Assembly (NCBI RefSeq): GCF_030297155.1
Contig: NZ_AP028067.1
Coordinates: forward strand, 1,736,001 to 1,800,000
Direction of reading: 5' to 3'
Source of the DNA: Vibrio sp. FE10
Lineage (GTDB): Bacteria > Pseudomonadota > Gammaproteobacteria > Enterobacterales > Vibrionaceae
Length of the DNA stretch: 64,000 bases
A model generated the notes under the pieces. It ran no database searches. It saw only the letters and a program-made list of their open reading frames with translations, and was not told the origin of the DNA. Both the position numbers and the translations under genes were made by a program. This document shows positions 56,901 to 64,000 of this stretch, in pieces. The first letter of the stretch is position 1. Each line of letters opens with the position of its first letter.

Positions 56901-59595
56901 CGTAGATCAACAGGTTAAGATCAGAGGGTTTCGCGTTGAGTTAGGCGAAATCGAAAGCCGCCTCCAAGCAATATCTAAGGTTGAACATTGTGTTGTGGCT
57001 GTGAAAGAAGCTGGCCAACAAAAACAGTTGTTTGGTTATTTGCAGAGTAGTGAACCTGATCGCTTTAATCTTGATGACATTCTAGAAGCGCTTTCACGAG
57101 AGTTACCTGATTACATGATACCAAGCCAATTAATGGTGCTAGATAAACTGCCTTTAACACCGGCAGGAAAAATCGACAGAATATCTCTGCCGACGATTAG
57201 CGGGAGCGCCCAATCGATTGTGGCGCTTACGTTGCCTCAAACCGAGCAAGAGTCGTTGCTCGTAGAGATATGGCAGCAACTGCTAGGTATCGAGGAAGTA
57301 AGCTGCACGGATAACTTCTTTGCGTTGGGTGGGGATTCTATACTTTGCTTGCAAATGGTGAGCAAAGTACGCGTTGCGGGTTACAACTTAACACCACAGC
57401 AAGTGTTTGAAGCTAAGTCCTTAAGTGATCTGGCGTGCATGCTTGATATCCATAAAGTGGCAAAAGAGCGTGTTCTGACTGAAGAACCGTTTGGATTGAT
57501 GCCGATACAAGCACACTTCTTTGCTCAAGAGTTTGCAGAACCTGATCATTGGAATCAGCATATTTGTGTTGAGCTTAAACAAGACATGAATACCGACTAT
57601 TTGGAATTGGCGATTCAAGCGTTGGTAAAACAACACCCAAGTTTGAGGTTGGCGTTTAATCAGTATCAGGGTAATTGGAAGCAACAGTATCAATCTTATC
57701 AAGAACGCCAGTATCTATGGTTAAGCTCTGTGAAGTCCGATGATGAGTTTTCTGTGTTTGCACAAGAGATCCATCAAAGTATGGACATCGGGGCTGGAAG
57801 GTTGATTCAAGCTGGATATGCAGAATTTACTGAAGCACCGAATCGTTTGATGATAGCGATTCACCACTTAGCAGTGGACGGTGTGTCTTGGCGAATTCTA
57901 TTAGATGACCTTTGGAAAGCTTATCAACAGCAAATTGCAGGACAAGCGATCGATCTGATGCCGAACTCGAGTGCAATGGATGAAACCGTTCAAGAAATTG
58001 ATAAGTGGTCATCAAGCGAGCAAGGGAAGTTGATGCAATACACTTGGCATGAACTAACCCAAAAATCGGCTGATTCCATAGAAAATAAACAAGAGATAAT
58101 TCCTGCTCTTTATCAAGACAAACAAGTCTACAAAACTGAGTTATCGAATGATCTAACACAAACGTTGTTACGTGTTTCATATACCAGTCACGGGGATATC
58201 CAAAGCGTGTTGATTGCTGCGTTAGTGTCAGCATTAACGAGTGAAGGCCAACAGGAAATTGCTCTGTATCTAGAGGGACATGGTCGAGAAGCATCTGTTT
58301 TTTCAGGTGTTGATCTATCACGAATGGTGGGTTGGACGACAAGTTTGTACCCAATGATTGGGCATTTCCAACCTGATATTCTTGGTGTGCTCAACCACAC
58401 TCATGACTATCTAGAGAACGTTAAGCAAGATGGCGGTATCGGCTATGGCGTCAGGTATTTAAACAAAAAGACTAATGATAGTTATCGAGCAAGTGCAACG
58501 TTTAACTATCTCGGTCAGTACTCAAGTGACGGGTTTGCACACTGGTGTACGCCTATCGCAGACGGAAGCCTACCTCAATCTGGACTCAATCAGATGTTGA
58601 CGCCACTTGTCGTCAATTCTCAGGTTGTGTCTGGGCAGTTAAGCCTGTCATGGGAATTTGCGAAAACACACTATTCATTAGCGGACATCGAGCAAATAGC
58701 AGAGCAGTATGTTGAGCGTTTAACGGCGCTTGTCAGTGCTATGAATGCACTAAATAGCAATCAATGCAACGCGAATCCACTACTCGTGGAAAAACTCAAT
58801 AACACCACTGATGAAAATGAGCCCGTATTCTGTATCCACCCGGTAACGGGTCGTGTGACGGGCTACCAGAGGCTCGCCCAAGCACTTGAAGGCGATAGAA
58901 GCGTATTTGGCATAAAGTCACAGAGCTTTATATCTGAGAGTGTATTTGATTCCTCGTTTAAGGATATGGCCGATACCTATTTTCAAACAATAAAACAAAT
59001 ACAGCCTCGTGGACCATACAGATTAGTAGGATGGTCATTGGGCGGGGCACTTGCTCAAGAAATCTCATTACGTTTAGAGAAGAATGGTGACGATATTGCA
59101 TTCGTCGGGTTACTCGATTGCTATGTGCCAGGTACTGAAGTTGCTGAAGATCAATGGGACTCACCAACCTCAAAAACTAAACTCATGGAACATATTTCAT
59201 TACTGCTCGGTTCAATTACGGAAGCGCAAGGGCAGAGATGTTTAGAGTTGCTCGATTCCGTACCTCCTCCAAGGTGGCCAGAAGTCTTTAATACATGGTT
59301 AGCGGAAAATAACTTCGACCACTACATGGCGGACAATGCAAAACAGATGCTCTATAGCTGGGCTGTTGAACAACACATGCGTGCTTTGTGTAGCGGATAT
59401 CAATTACCGAACATAAAAACCCAGTTGCATTGTTGGTGGGCAGGGCAACCAAATGGGCGCTCAGAGCTATTATCAAAAGGGTTGAATAAGCATAACAACC
59501 TTCAATATTCCTCGGTTATAGATACGGATCATTTAGGGATCGTACAGAACAATAAAGTAATCAAAGACTTATACAGACATTTGTATTGTGAATAA
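53977..59595 (+). CDS. NRPS 2, terminal module: C-A-T-E-TE
   Basis: A synthetase of 1,872 residues. The N-terminal 80 residues are basic and unstructured, then helical (LANRFLQLGKPEQIKFIELL), and resemble the linker before C domains in pyoverdine NRPSs. C (84-520, HHIVSDGWS), A (545-1060), T (GGDSILCL, about 1119), E (1174-1600, HHLAVDGVSW, NYLG) and thioesterase (1615-1872, GWSLGGALAQE near 1686 with the nucleophile Ser) follow. The A code D-G-E-C-T-G-G-V-T equals that of modules 1 and 2, so the fourth residue is again hydroxyornithine-type. The E domain predicts a D-residue at the C-terminus. The thioesterase releases the peptide, as a linear acid in amphibactins. Confidence 0.93.
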   Translation: MNYPRDKSHLKDQSDLQTKSQSKTMTQPKATSQGKIDKHALANRFLQLGKPEQIKFIELLSNKGLDFEKLPIVSVGSEQKVALSPAQQRLWDIYCLDKGNSAYHMSGTFQVNGDLDTERLTHLVNKVLERHDVLRTRFITNATEQVIQFVDKAAVMHPVSVDAKSWNQEQVQDAQQAFIAKGFELETELPIRMQCLQLSDGLWKLQLVMHHIVSDGWSIGVFLNELITLYQQGALPELPIQYRDYSHWQSALLDAGNGHKHVEFWKEELAGADSTLLFPWHSEVTPNQRRIADTITYELSESQSHKLKQIARQLSVTTSSLWLGVWQAALAKVTYREDISVGVPMANRIRHEVSNLIGFFVNTMVIRQSITTSSSLSDVIEGAHNKVLEAQEHQLLPFDQLVNALINEQKNIQPKSKEPTNSQQKLFDRKAGQTPLFQVLFNHQNSLADDIQLDNQLTLSAEDQSGEFALFDIALDVRETERRTRIVLTYSKDRIDSETMVELNAVLENLIGELEYNADTSLVQINHLTSHDASALERLSQPEGQWSFKSIIELIEAQMKAQPNAIALKHQDLELSYQQLDSASSQLAFKLIAQGVQRDQAIGVLFERGVEMIVAMVAVMKAGGAFLPLDPDYPTERLAFMIQDSKAGFVITQRGLELRWQNIHSEFDVSSSQPDSFVYGSQDLNNSLDQRYEQDQADKQSELTPTILPEQLAYIIYTSGSTGKPKGVAINHIGLSMHVQTIGKQYGMTSEDVELHFASISFDGAVERWTVPLAFGSKLVIRDQELWSVEKTCEVLCDDKITIACFPPSYVGPLLDWIEYQKPPLNVRSWTLGGEAFTAETYQRLQKVVNPPRIINGYGPTETVVTPMIWRAYPQDKLDCAYAPIGQPVGERRLYILDSQLNKVAFGKVGELYIGGEVGLARGYLEKPDLTSERFMPDPFTNTGNGSNESMGERMYRTGDLVRWNHDGVMEYIGRVDQQVKIRGFRVELGEIESRLQAISKVEHCVVAVKEAGQQKQLFGYLQSSEPDRFNLDDILEALSRELPDYMIPSQLMVLDKLPLTPAGKIDRISLPTISGSAQSIVALTLPQTEQESLLVEIWQQLLGIEEVSCTDNFFALGGDSILCLQMVSKVRVAGYNLTPQQVFEAKSLSDLACMLDIHKVAKERVLTEEPFGLMPIQAHFFAQEFAEPDHWNQHICVELKQDMNTDYLELAIQALVKQHPSLRLAFNQYQGNWKQQYQSYQERQYLWLSSVKSDDEFSVFAQEIHQSMDIGAGRLIQAGYAEFTEAPNRLMIAIHHLAVDGVSWRILLDDLWKAYQQQIAGQAIDLMPNSSAMDETVQEIDKWSSSEQGKLMQYTWHELTQKSADSIENKQEIIPALYQDKQVYKTELSNDLTQTLLRVSYTSHGDIQSVLIAALVSALTSEGQQEIALYLEGHGREASVFSGVDLSRMVGWTTSLYPMIGHFQPDILGVLNHTHDYLENVKQDGGIGYGVRYLNKKTNDSYRASATFNYLGQYSSDGFAHWCTPIADGSLPQSGLNQMLTPLVVNSQVVSGQLSLSWEFAKTHYSLADIEQIAEQYVERLTALVSAMNALNSNQCNANPLLVEKLNNTTDENEPVFCIHPVTGRVTGYQRLAQALEGDRSVFGIKSQSFISESVFDSSFKDMADTYFQTIKQIQPRGPYRLVGWSLGGALAQEISLRLEKNGDDIAFVGLLDCYVPGTEVAEDQWDSPTSKTKLMEHISLLLGSITEAQGQRCLELLDSVPPPRWPEVFNTWLAENNFDHYMADNAKQMLYSWAVEQHMRALCSGYQLPNIKTQLHCWWAGQPNGRSELLSKGLNKHNNLQYSSVIDTDHLGIVQNNKVIKDLYRHLYCE

Positions 59596-59668
59596 TTTTA
59601 TAAATATCTATTGCTGAGATGTTTTATTTTGAAAATTACGTGGTACACTTCGTTAAATTATTAATCGC

Positions 59669-59690
59669 AATGATAACTATTATCGTTATT
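59669..59690. promoter_or_regulatory. Putative Fur box upstream of TonB receptor gene
   Basis: AATGATAACTATTATCGTTATT is an imperfect palindrome matching the Fur pattern. It lies 50 bp before the receptor ATG and 74 bp after the NRPS 2 stop. This suggests that the receptor has its own iron-responsive promoter. Confidence 0.78.
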
Positions 59691-59740
59691 GTTTGTGTTT
59701 TTATTGCAATTGGTTCATAGCCGTATTGAAGGAGAATTAT

Positions 59741-61966
59741 ATGAATCGGCACTTTATGCGTACCCCAACAGCTCTTGCGGTCGCTTTAGTTATATCGTCA
59801 GGAATGGTTCAGGCCAACGAAGATGAAACCGTTGTTGTTATTGGTCAGCAGCTAGAAGACAGTTCAGTAGGTCCAGATTTTAGTTACGTGGGTTTAAGCA
59901 GTCGCACAGCAACCAAAACTGACGTTGCGATAGGTGAGACGCCGCGCGCTATTTCGATTGTGACTCGCGAACAAATGGACGATCGAGCGTCAATCAGTAT
60001 TGCCGATGCACTGCAGTACACACCAAGTATTCAAGCGAACTACTTTGGTGAAGACAACAAGCAAGATTGGTTTGTTATCCGTGGCTTTAAGCAAGCAAAC
60101 AGTGGCTTGTATCAAGACGGAACGCGTTTGTACTCATCTGGCTTCTATAGCTGGCAGATCGACCCGTTTGGATTGGAGAGAGTAGAAATCTTACGTGGTC
60201 CAGGTTCTGCGCTATACGGTCAAACCCCTCCGGGTGGTGTTATTAACGTAATCAGTAAGCGTCCACAGTTTGATGGTGGCTCGGGTCAGTTTGCTATCGA
60301 ATACGGTACTGATGATCGCAAGCAAATCAGTTTAGATGTGAATTCTGAAGTTAACGATAAGATGGCGTTTCGTCTGCAGGCGCTTGGTCGTAAAAATGGC
60401 AGCCGTGTCGATGGTGTAGAAGCTGAACGCATTTTTATCGCTCCTTCTCTGGCTTATAAATTCACAGACGACACAAAAATCACACTACTAACGAGCTACC
60501 AGAAAGACGATTCTGATCCGTACCTGCAGTTTTTACCAATGGAAGGAACGTTAACCTCGAATCCAAATGGAAAAATCAGTGATAGCACTGCAGTAGGTAA
60601 TACAGATTGGGAAACCTTCGAGCGTGAACAACTGTCATTAGGTTATGAATTTGAACATCATTTTAATGACAGTACTTACTTTATGCAGAACACGCGTTAC
60701 AGCAAGATGGATATAAATCTTCGTCAGATGTACTCCCTTGGTTACGCAAAAGATAACCTCTTAGGAGCATATGACCCTGCGGACAGTCAGATTCTGCGTG
60801 GGGCATCAACGGAAGAAGGTACATCGGACGCATTCAACATTGATAACCGAGTTGTGCATACATTTAAAACCGGGGTTGTAGAGCATACGCTATTGGCTGG
60901 TATTGATTACCAAAACATCGATATTGATAGCAAAGATTATGCTGCAGATCCACTTGTTGCTGATGGCAATAGTTCTATTGGCGTGCCAATACCTGGAGTG
61001 GGTTTAGTTCCAATCGCTAACCCATTGTTTGATGTGTTCAATCCATCATATAGCAATAACGTTACTCTGCTTAATTCAAGTTTTGGTGTCGTTGATGAAT
61101 CTGATCGCCAAACGACTAAGACCAAAAACAATCAGTTAGGCCTGTATCTGCAAGATCAGATGATGATAGCTGACAAGTGGGCTGTTCAGATTGGTGTTCG
61201 TTACGATGATTCTCAAAACAAGACTCATAACACCACGACAGGTAAGAAAACTAAGGTTGATAACGAAGAGTGGACAACCAACTTAGGTGTTGCTTACCTA
61301 ATGGATAATGGTTTTACGCCATACGTCAGTTACGCCCAGTCGTTCAATCCAATTATTCAACTTGACGTAAATGGCGACCCAGCTAAACCAGAACGCGGTG
61401 AGCAGTATGAAGTGGGTTTGAAATATCAACCGCGTAGCTTTGAAGGCTACTTCAATATAGCGGCATTTGAAGTCTCGAAAGAAAACCTAGCGCGCACTGT
61501 TAATAACCAGCTAACGCAAATTGGTGAAGTTCGTAACCGTGGTATTGAACTAGAAGCGGTGGCTAACGTAACCGAAGAGCTAACGTTAATCGGTAACGTG
61601 TCATTCATTGATTCTGAAATTACTGAAGATGCAAACAGCAGTTATGTAGGTAACACTCCGTCACAAATTGCTGATCAACTGGCCTCGGCTTGGGCAAACT
61701 ACCGTTTCTTGAGTGGTCCACTTGATGGCCTAACCGTTGGTGCGGGTGCACGTTACGTTGGTGATTCATACGCTGATAATACCGAGACTAACGTTGTTCC
61801 TTCATACACATTGTTTGACGCAACATTGAGTTACCGAATCGAAGATTACAAGTTCCAAGTTGCAGCGAAGAACTTAGCAGACAAAGAGTACGTGGCTACG
61901 TGTGACTTCTACTGCTTCTACGGCGATCGCCGTAATGTGATTGCGAGCGTAACTTATGACTGGTAA
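59741..61966 (+). CDS. TonB-dependent ferric hydroxamate receptor (FhuA/FoxA-like)
   Basis: A protein of 741 residues from ATG 59741, which has AAGGAG 7 nt upstream. The frame extends 16 codons further but those residues are not a signal. The signal peptide ends at GMVQA-NEDE. A TonB-box-like ETVVVIG follows. The plug (about 55-175) contains TPRAISIVTREQMDDRASIS, WFVIRGFKQANSG and RVEILRGPGSALYGQTPPGG. The barrel ends in NVIASVTYDW. The QTPPGG segment is characteristic of FhuA-type hydroxamate receptors. It should re-import the ferric form of the siderophore made by the adjacent NRPSs. The downstream acyltransferase start overlaps its end by 11 nt. Confidence 0.93.
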   Translation: MNRHFMRTPTALAVALVISSGMVQANEDETVVVIGQQLEDSSVGPDFSYVGLSSRTATKTDVAIGETPRAISIVTREQMDDRASISIADALQYTPSIQANYFGEDNKQDWFVIRGFKQANSGLYQDGTRLYSSGFYSWQIDPFGLERVEILRGPGSALYGQTPPGGVINVISKRPQFDGGSGQFAIEYGTDDRKQISLDVNSEVNDKMAFRLQALGRKNGSRVDGVEAERIFIAPSLAYKFTDDTKITLLTSYQKDDSDPYLQFLPMEGTLTSNPNGKISDSTAVGNTDWETFEREQLSLGYEFEHHFNDSTYFMQNTRYSKMDINLRQMYSLGYAKDNLLGAYDPADSQILRGASTEEGTSDAFNIDNRVVHTFKTGVVEHTLLAGIDYQNIDIDSKDYAADPLVADGNSSIGVPIPGVGLVPIANPLFDVFNPSYSNNVTLLNSSFGVVDESDRQTTKTKNNQLGLYLQDQMMIADKWAVQIGVRYDDSQNKTHNTTTGKKTKVDNEEWTTNLGVAYLMDNGFTPYVSYAQSFNPIIQLDVNGDPAKPERGEQYEVGLKYQPRSFEGYFNIAAFEVSKENLARTVNNQLTQIGEVRNRGIELEAVANVTEELTLIGNVSFIDSEITEDANSSYVGNTPSQIADQLASAWANYRFLSGPLDGLTVGAGARYVGDSYADNTETNVVPSYTLFDATLSYRIEDYKFQVAAKNLADKEYVATCDFYCFYGDRRNVIASVTYDW

Positions 61967-62933
61967 CCACCAGCCTTTGAACACTCTGCCCGATGGGCAG
62001 AGTGTTTCTTTAAGTGAGGCACAAGACAGTTACTGCGTGGAAGTAAGCTCAGGTGTGATTGAAGTTGTGCGTGAAACAAACCAGTTCTGGCGTTTAACTC
62101 AAATGACAGCGCTCAATACGGAGCAACTTTCTGCCTTTGCCATTCTGTTCTCTGCTAACCCTGAGATTCGAACGATTGAACTCGGACAGTTTAAAAGTGA
62201 AGTGTTGGATTCTTTGTGCTTTGAAACTGCTGAAGGCTTAAAGGTGTTATGGCGTGAAGCCGTAATGCAAACTCCCGAGCTTTGGCTCAAAAATAGAAAT
62301 CGCAGCCTTTACCTGCACAAGCAAGTCCTAGACGCTGTAGGGTATCACCCAGCTAGGCCACAGCCCTTATTGGGTGAGTTGTATCGTCGTTATATTCCCG
62401 ATCTTAACGCTGTTCTCACTCTAGAAGGCTTAGATGTCGACAAACACTTAACCTTCTTTAATAAGTGGCAAAACAGCCAACGTGTAGCGAATTTTTGGGA
62501 GCAAACAGGCTCACTGGAAGAACACAGAAAGTACTTAGAAGAGTCTGTCAAAAACAACAAGAATCAGCTTCTTATTGTGTGTTTAGACAATCAGCCTTTC
62601 GCTTATATCGAAGTGTACTGGACCAAAGAAGACCGAATCGCACCTTATTACGCGGCAGGGGATTATGACCGAGGTATTCATATGCTGGTCGGTGAAGAAT
62701 CCTACCGTGGTGCACATAAAGTAGCGGCTTGGCTGCCTTCCGTTTGCCACTTCATCTATCTATCAGATCCCCGTACAGAAAAGATTGTTAGCGAGCCAAG
62801 AGCCGATAACGACAAGATGATCGGATATCTGCAGAAATATGGATTTGCCAAAGTAAAAGAATTTGAATTTCCGCATAAACGTGCGGCTTTAATGTGTCAG
62901 TTGAAAGACAGCTTTTTCAGTAACGAGTTCTAA
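61956..62933 (+). CDS. Hydroxyornithine N5-acyltransferase (IucB/AlcB-like GNAT)
   Basis: A protein of 325 residues. The C-terminal GNAT/AlcB domain aligns with E. coli IucB over FWEQTGSLEEHRKYLEES, FAYIEVYWTKEDRIAPYYAA, YDRGIHMLVGEESYRGAHKV, VSEPRADNDKMIGYL and KEFEFPHKRAALM. IucB acetylates N6-hydroxylysine from acetyl-CoA. Here the partner monooxygenase is of the ornithine type, so N5-hydroxyornithine is the expected acceptor, giving the hydroxamates loaded by the NRPSs. The ATG at 61956 lies inside the receptor's last codons. A perfect terminator-like hairpin (61980-62010) lies within its first 18 codons. A later start cannot be excluded, for example GTG near 62036. Confidence 0.9.
   Translation: MTGNHQPLNTLPDGQSVSLSEAQDSYCVEVSSGVIEVVRETNQFWRLTQMTALNTEQLSAFAILFSANPEIRTIELGQFKSEVLDSLCFETAEGLKVLWREAVMQTPELWLKNRNRSLYLHKQVLDAVGYHPARPQPLLGELYRRYIPDLNAVLTLEGLDVDKHLTFFNKWQNSQRVANFWEQTGSLEEHRKYLEESVKNNKNQLLIVCLDNQPFAYIEVYWTKEDRIAPYYAAGDYDRGIHMLVGEESYRGAHKVAAWLPSVCHFIYLSDPRTEKIVSEPRADNDKMIGYLQKYGFAKVKEFEFPHKRAALMCQLKDSFFSNEF
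61980..62010 (+). terminator. Terminator-like hairpin inside the acyltransferase start region
   Basis: AACACTCTGCCC (61980-61991) and GGGCAGAGTGTT (61995-62006) form a perfect 12-bp stem with a GAT loop, followed by TCTTT. It lies 14 nt after the receptor stop codon. It has the form of an intrinsic terminator but overlaps the first codons of the next gene. Confidence 0.75.
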
Positions 62934-63007
62934 TAATGAAGCGGTAAGTACTGGTAAAGGGAGTCGGAATAGGGGCCTTGTACCCAACAATTATCATGAG
63001 GTTATAC

Positions 63008-64000
63008 ATGACGAAACAAATTAAGGAATATGATGTTCTCGGAGTAGGGTTTGGCCCTGCTAATTTATCGATAGCCATTGCGTTAGAAGAACAAGCTAAA
63101 GATAAAGGCTTAAGTTATTGCTTCTTGGAGCAAAAACCTCATTTTGAATGGCACGGCGGGATGCTGCTTGATGGAACAAGAATGCAAATCTCTTGTTTGA
63201 AAGATCTGGTTACGTTACGAAACCCAACAAGCCCATATTCATTCGTAAACTATTTACATACCAAAGACAGGTTAAACGCTTTTATCAACCTAGGTAGCAT
63301 GAACCCTTCTCGTGTTGAGTTTAACGACTACCTGACTTGGGTTGCTAATCAATTTTCAGAACGCGTAAATTACAGTCAGCGAGTCATTGATATTGAAGCC
63401 ATTGATGAAAATGGTCATAGCTCCAAAGTAAAAGTGACCTCTACCGATATACATGGCAATCAGACAGTCCGAATCGCTAAGAACCTTATTGTTGGGATGG
63501 GCGGGATGCCGAAGCTTCCAAAACAGTTTGAAGGCCATGATAACGAACAAATCATCCATTCCTCGAAGTACAAAGCGTGGCGTGAAACCTTTAAGCCAAA
63601 CTCAGAGCCAACAATCGCTATAGTGGGTGCTGGGCAGAGCGCCGCTGAAATATTCGTTGATCTGACAAACCGTTATGCGGATGGTGAAGTTCACATGGTT
63701 AACCGCCGCTTTGCATTGCACCCAGCTGATGACAGCCCGTTTGTAAACGAGGTGTTTGACCCTGAGTTTACCGACCATATGTACGAAAGCACACAAGAGC
63801 AACGTGACCACATCCTCTCTCGCTTTAGTGCGACCAACTATTCAGTTGTGGATACAGAGGAGCTAAACGCTATTTATGAGCTGCTTTACCTGCAGAAAGT
63901 AACGGGGGAAGGCAACCATCAACATCTACGTTGTCATGACATCCAAGAAGTGGCAATGAAAGACGATAAAGTAGCGTTGAGACTGAATGACACGATCAAC
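63008..64000 (+). CDS. L-ornithine N5-monooxygenase, partial at right edge (PvdA-like)
   Basis: The first 331 residues of an enzyme of about 440, cut by the window end with no stop codon. GAGG lies 7 nt before the ATG. Motifs in order: FAD-binding GVGFGPANLSIAIAL near residue 13, HGGMLLDGTRMQISCLKDLV and LRNPTSPYSFVNYLH (substrate/FAD region), the NADPH-binding GAGQSAAEIFVDL near residue 206, and SATNYSVVD near residue 275. These match PvdA/SidA, which hydroxylate the side-chain nitrogen of free ornithine with NADPH and oxygen. The product is acylated by the IucB-like enzyme encoded 74 bp upstream. Confidence 0.95.
   Translation, partial: MTKQIKEYDVLGVGFGPANLSIAIALEEQAKDKGLSYCFLEQKPHFEWHGGMLLDGTRMQISCLKDLVTLRNPTSPYSFVNYLHTKDRLNAFINLGSMNPSRVEFNDYLTWVANQFSERVNYSQRVIDIEAIDENGHSSKVKVTSTDIHGNQTVRIAKNLIVGMGGMPKLPKQFEGHDNEQIIHSSKYKAWRETFKPNSEPTIAIVGAGQSAAEIFVDLTNRYADGEVHMVNRRFALHPADDSPFVNEVFDPEFTDHMYESTQEQRDHILSRFSATNYSVVDTEELNAIYELLYLQKVTGEGNHQHLRCHDIQEVAMKDDKVALRLNDTIN

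Noticed and set aside
57827..58354. Antisense open frame of 175 codons inside NRPS 2
   Set aside because: It lies wholly within the epimerization domain, which has all family motifs on the + strand. It has no recognisable domain or ribosome site.

Overview
The window looks like chromosomal DNA from a marine Vibrio, probably of the Splendidus clade. I infer this from moderate-to-low GC, from the mix of chitin and uronate catabolism, Fur-type boxes, paired CryDASH and iron-sulfur photolyase genes, and from protein features typical of Vibrionaceae. The species cannot be fixed from the sequence alone. I see no rRNA, tRNA, CRISPR array, insertion sequence or prophage.

Positions 44-6835 hold a uronate and acidic-polysaccharide block: a sodium:solute symporter, UxuA mannonate dehydratase, a hexapeptide-repeat acyltransferase, a cytoplasmic heparinase II/III-fold lyase and a convergent UxuR/ExuR-type GntR repressor. 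Positions 7250-22697 are mixed chromosomal genes: a DHH phosphoesterase, a secreted multidomain GH18 chitinase ending in a perfect 8x7-bp repeat, a LysR regulator, a Fur-boxed Cir/IrgA-like TonB receptor, a methyltransferase, a PAS-GGDEF protein, two small enzyme families (GNAT and VOC), a secreted subtilase, a LysE/ArgO exporter, a GST-like protein and a small outer-membrane barrel.

Positions 22916-36066 hold the SbcCD nuclease operon, a REP-like repeat patch, a DUF2256 microprotein, a RIO kinase, a tightly overlapping light-repair operon (CryDASH, FeS-BCP photolyase, SDR), a universal stress protein, an uncharacterised PcfJ-like protein followed by a zinc-ribbon microprotein, and a GNAT enzyme.

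Positions 36085-64000 form one large siderophore locus that runs off the right edge. In order it contains an EntD-like phosphopantetheinyl transferase (divergent), FhuC-, FhuD- and FhuB-like importer genes, a PvdE/SyrD-like exporter, an MbtH protein, two NRPSs (3,654 and 1,872 residues), a FhuA-like TonB receptor, an IucB-like hydroxyornithine acyltransferase and the start of an ornithine N5-monooxygenase. Read from its domains, the assembly line is C(starter)-A-T-E, C-A-T, C-A-T, then C-A-T-E-TE. Three near-identical A domains carry a Glu239 hydroxyornithine-type code and the third module carries an EntF-like serine code. The predicted product is acyl-(AcOHOrn)-(AcOHOrn)-Ser-(AcOHOrn), which is the amphibactin headgroup. 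Fur-like boxes lie before the importer, the exporter/NRPS operon and the receptor, so synthesis, export and re-uptake should all rise under iron limitation.
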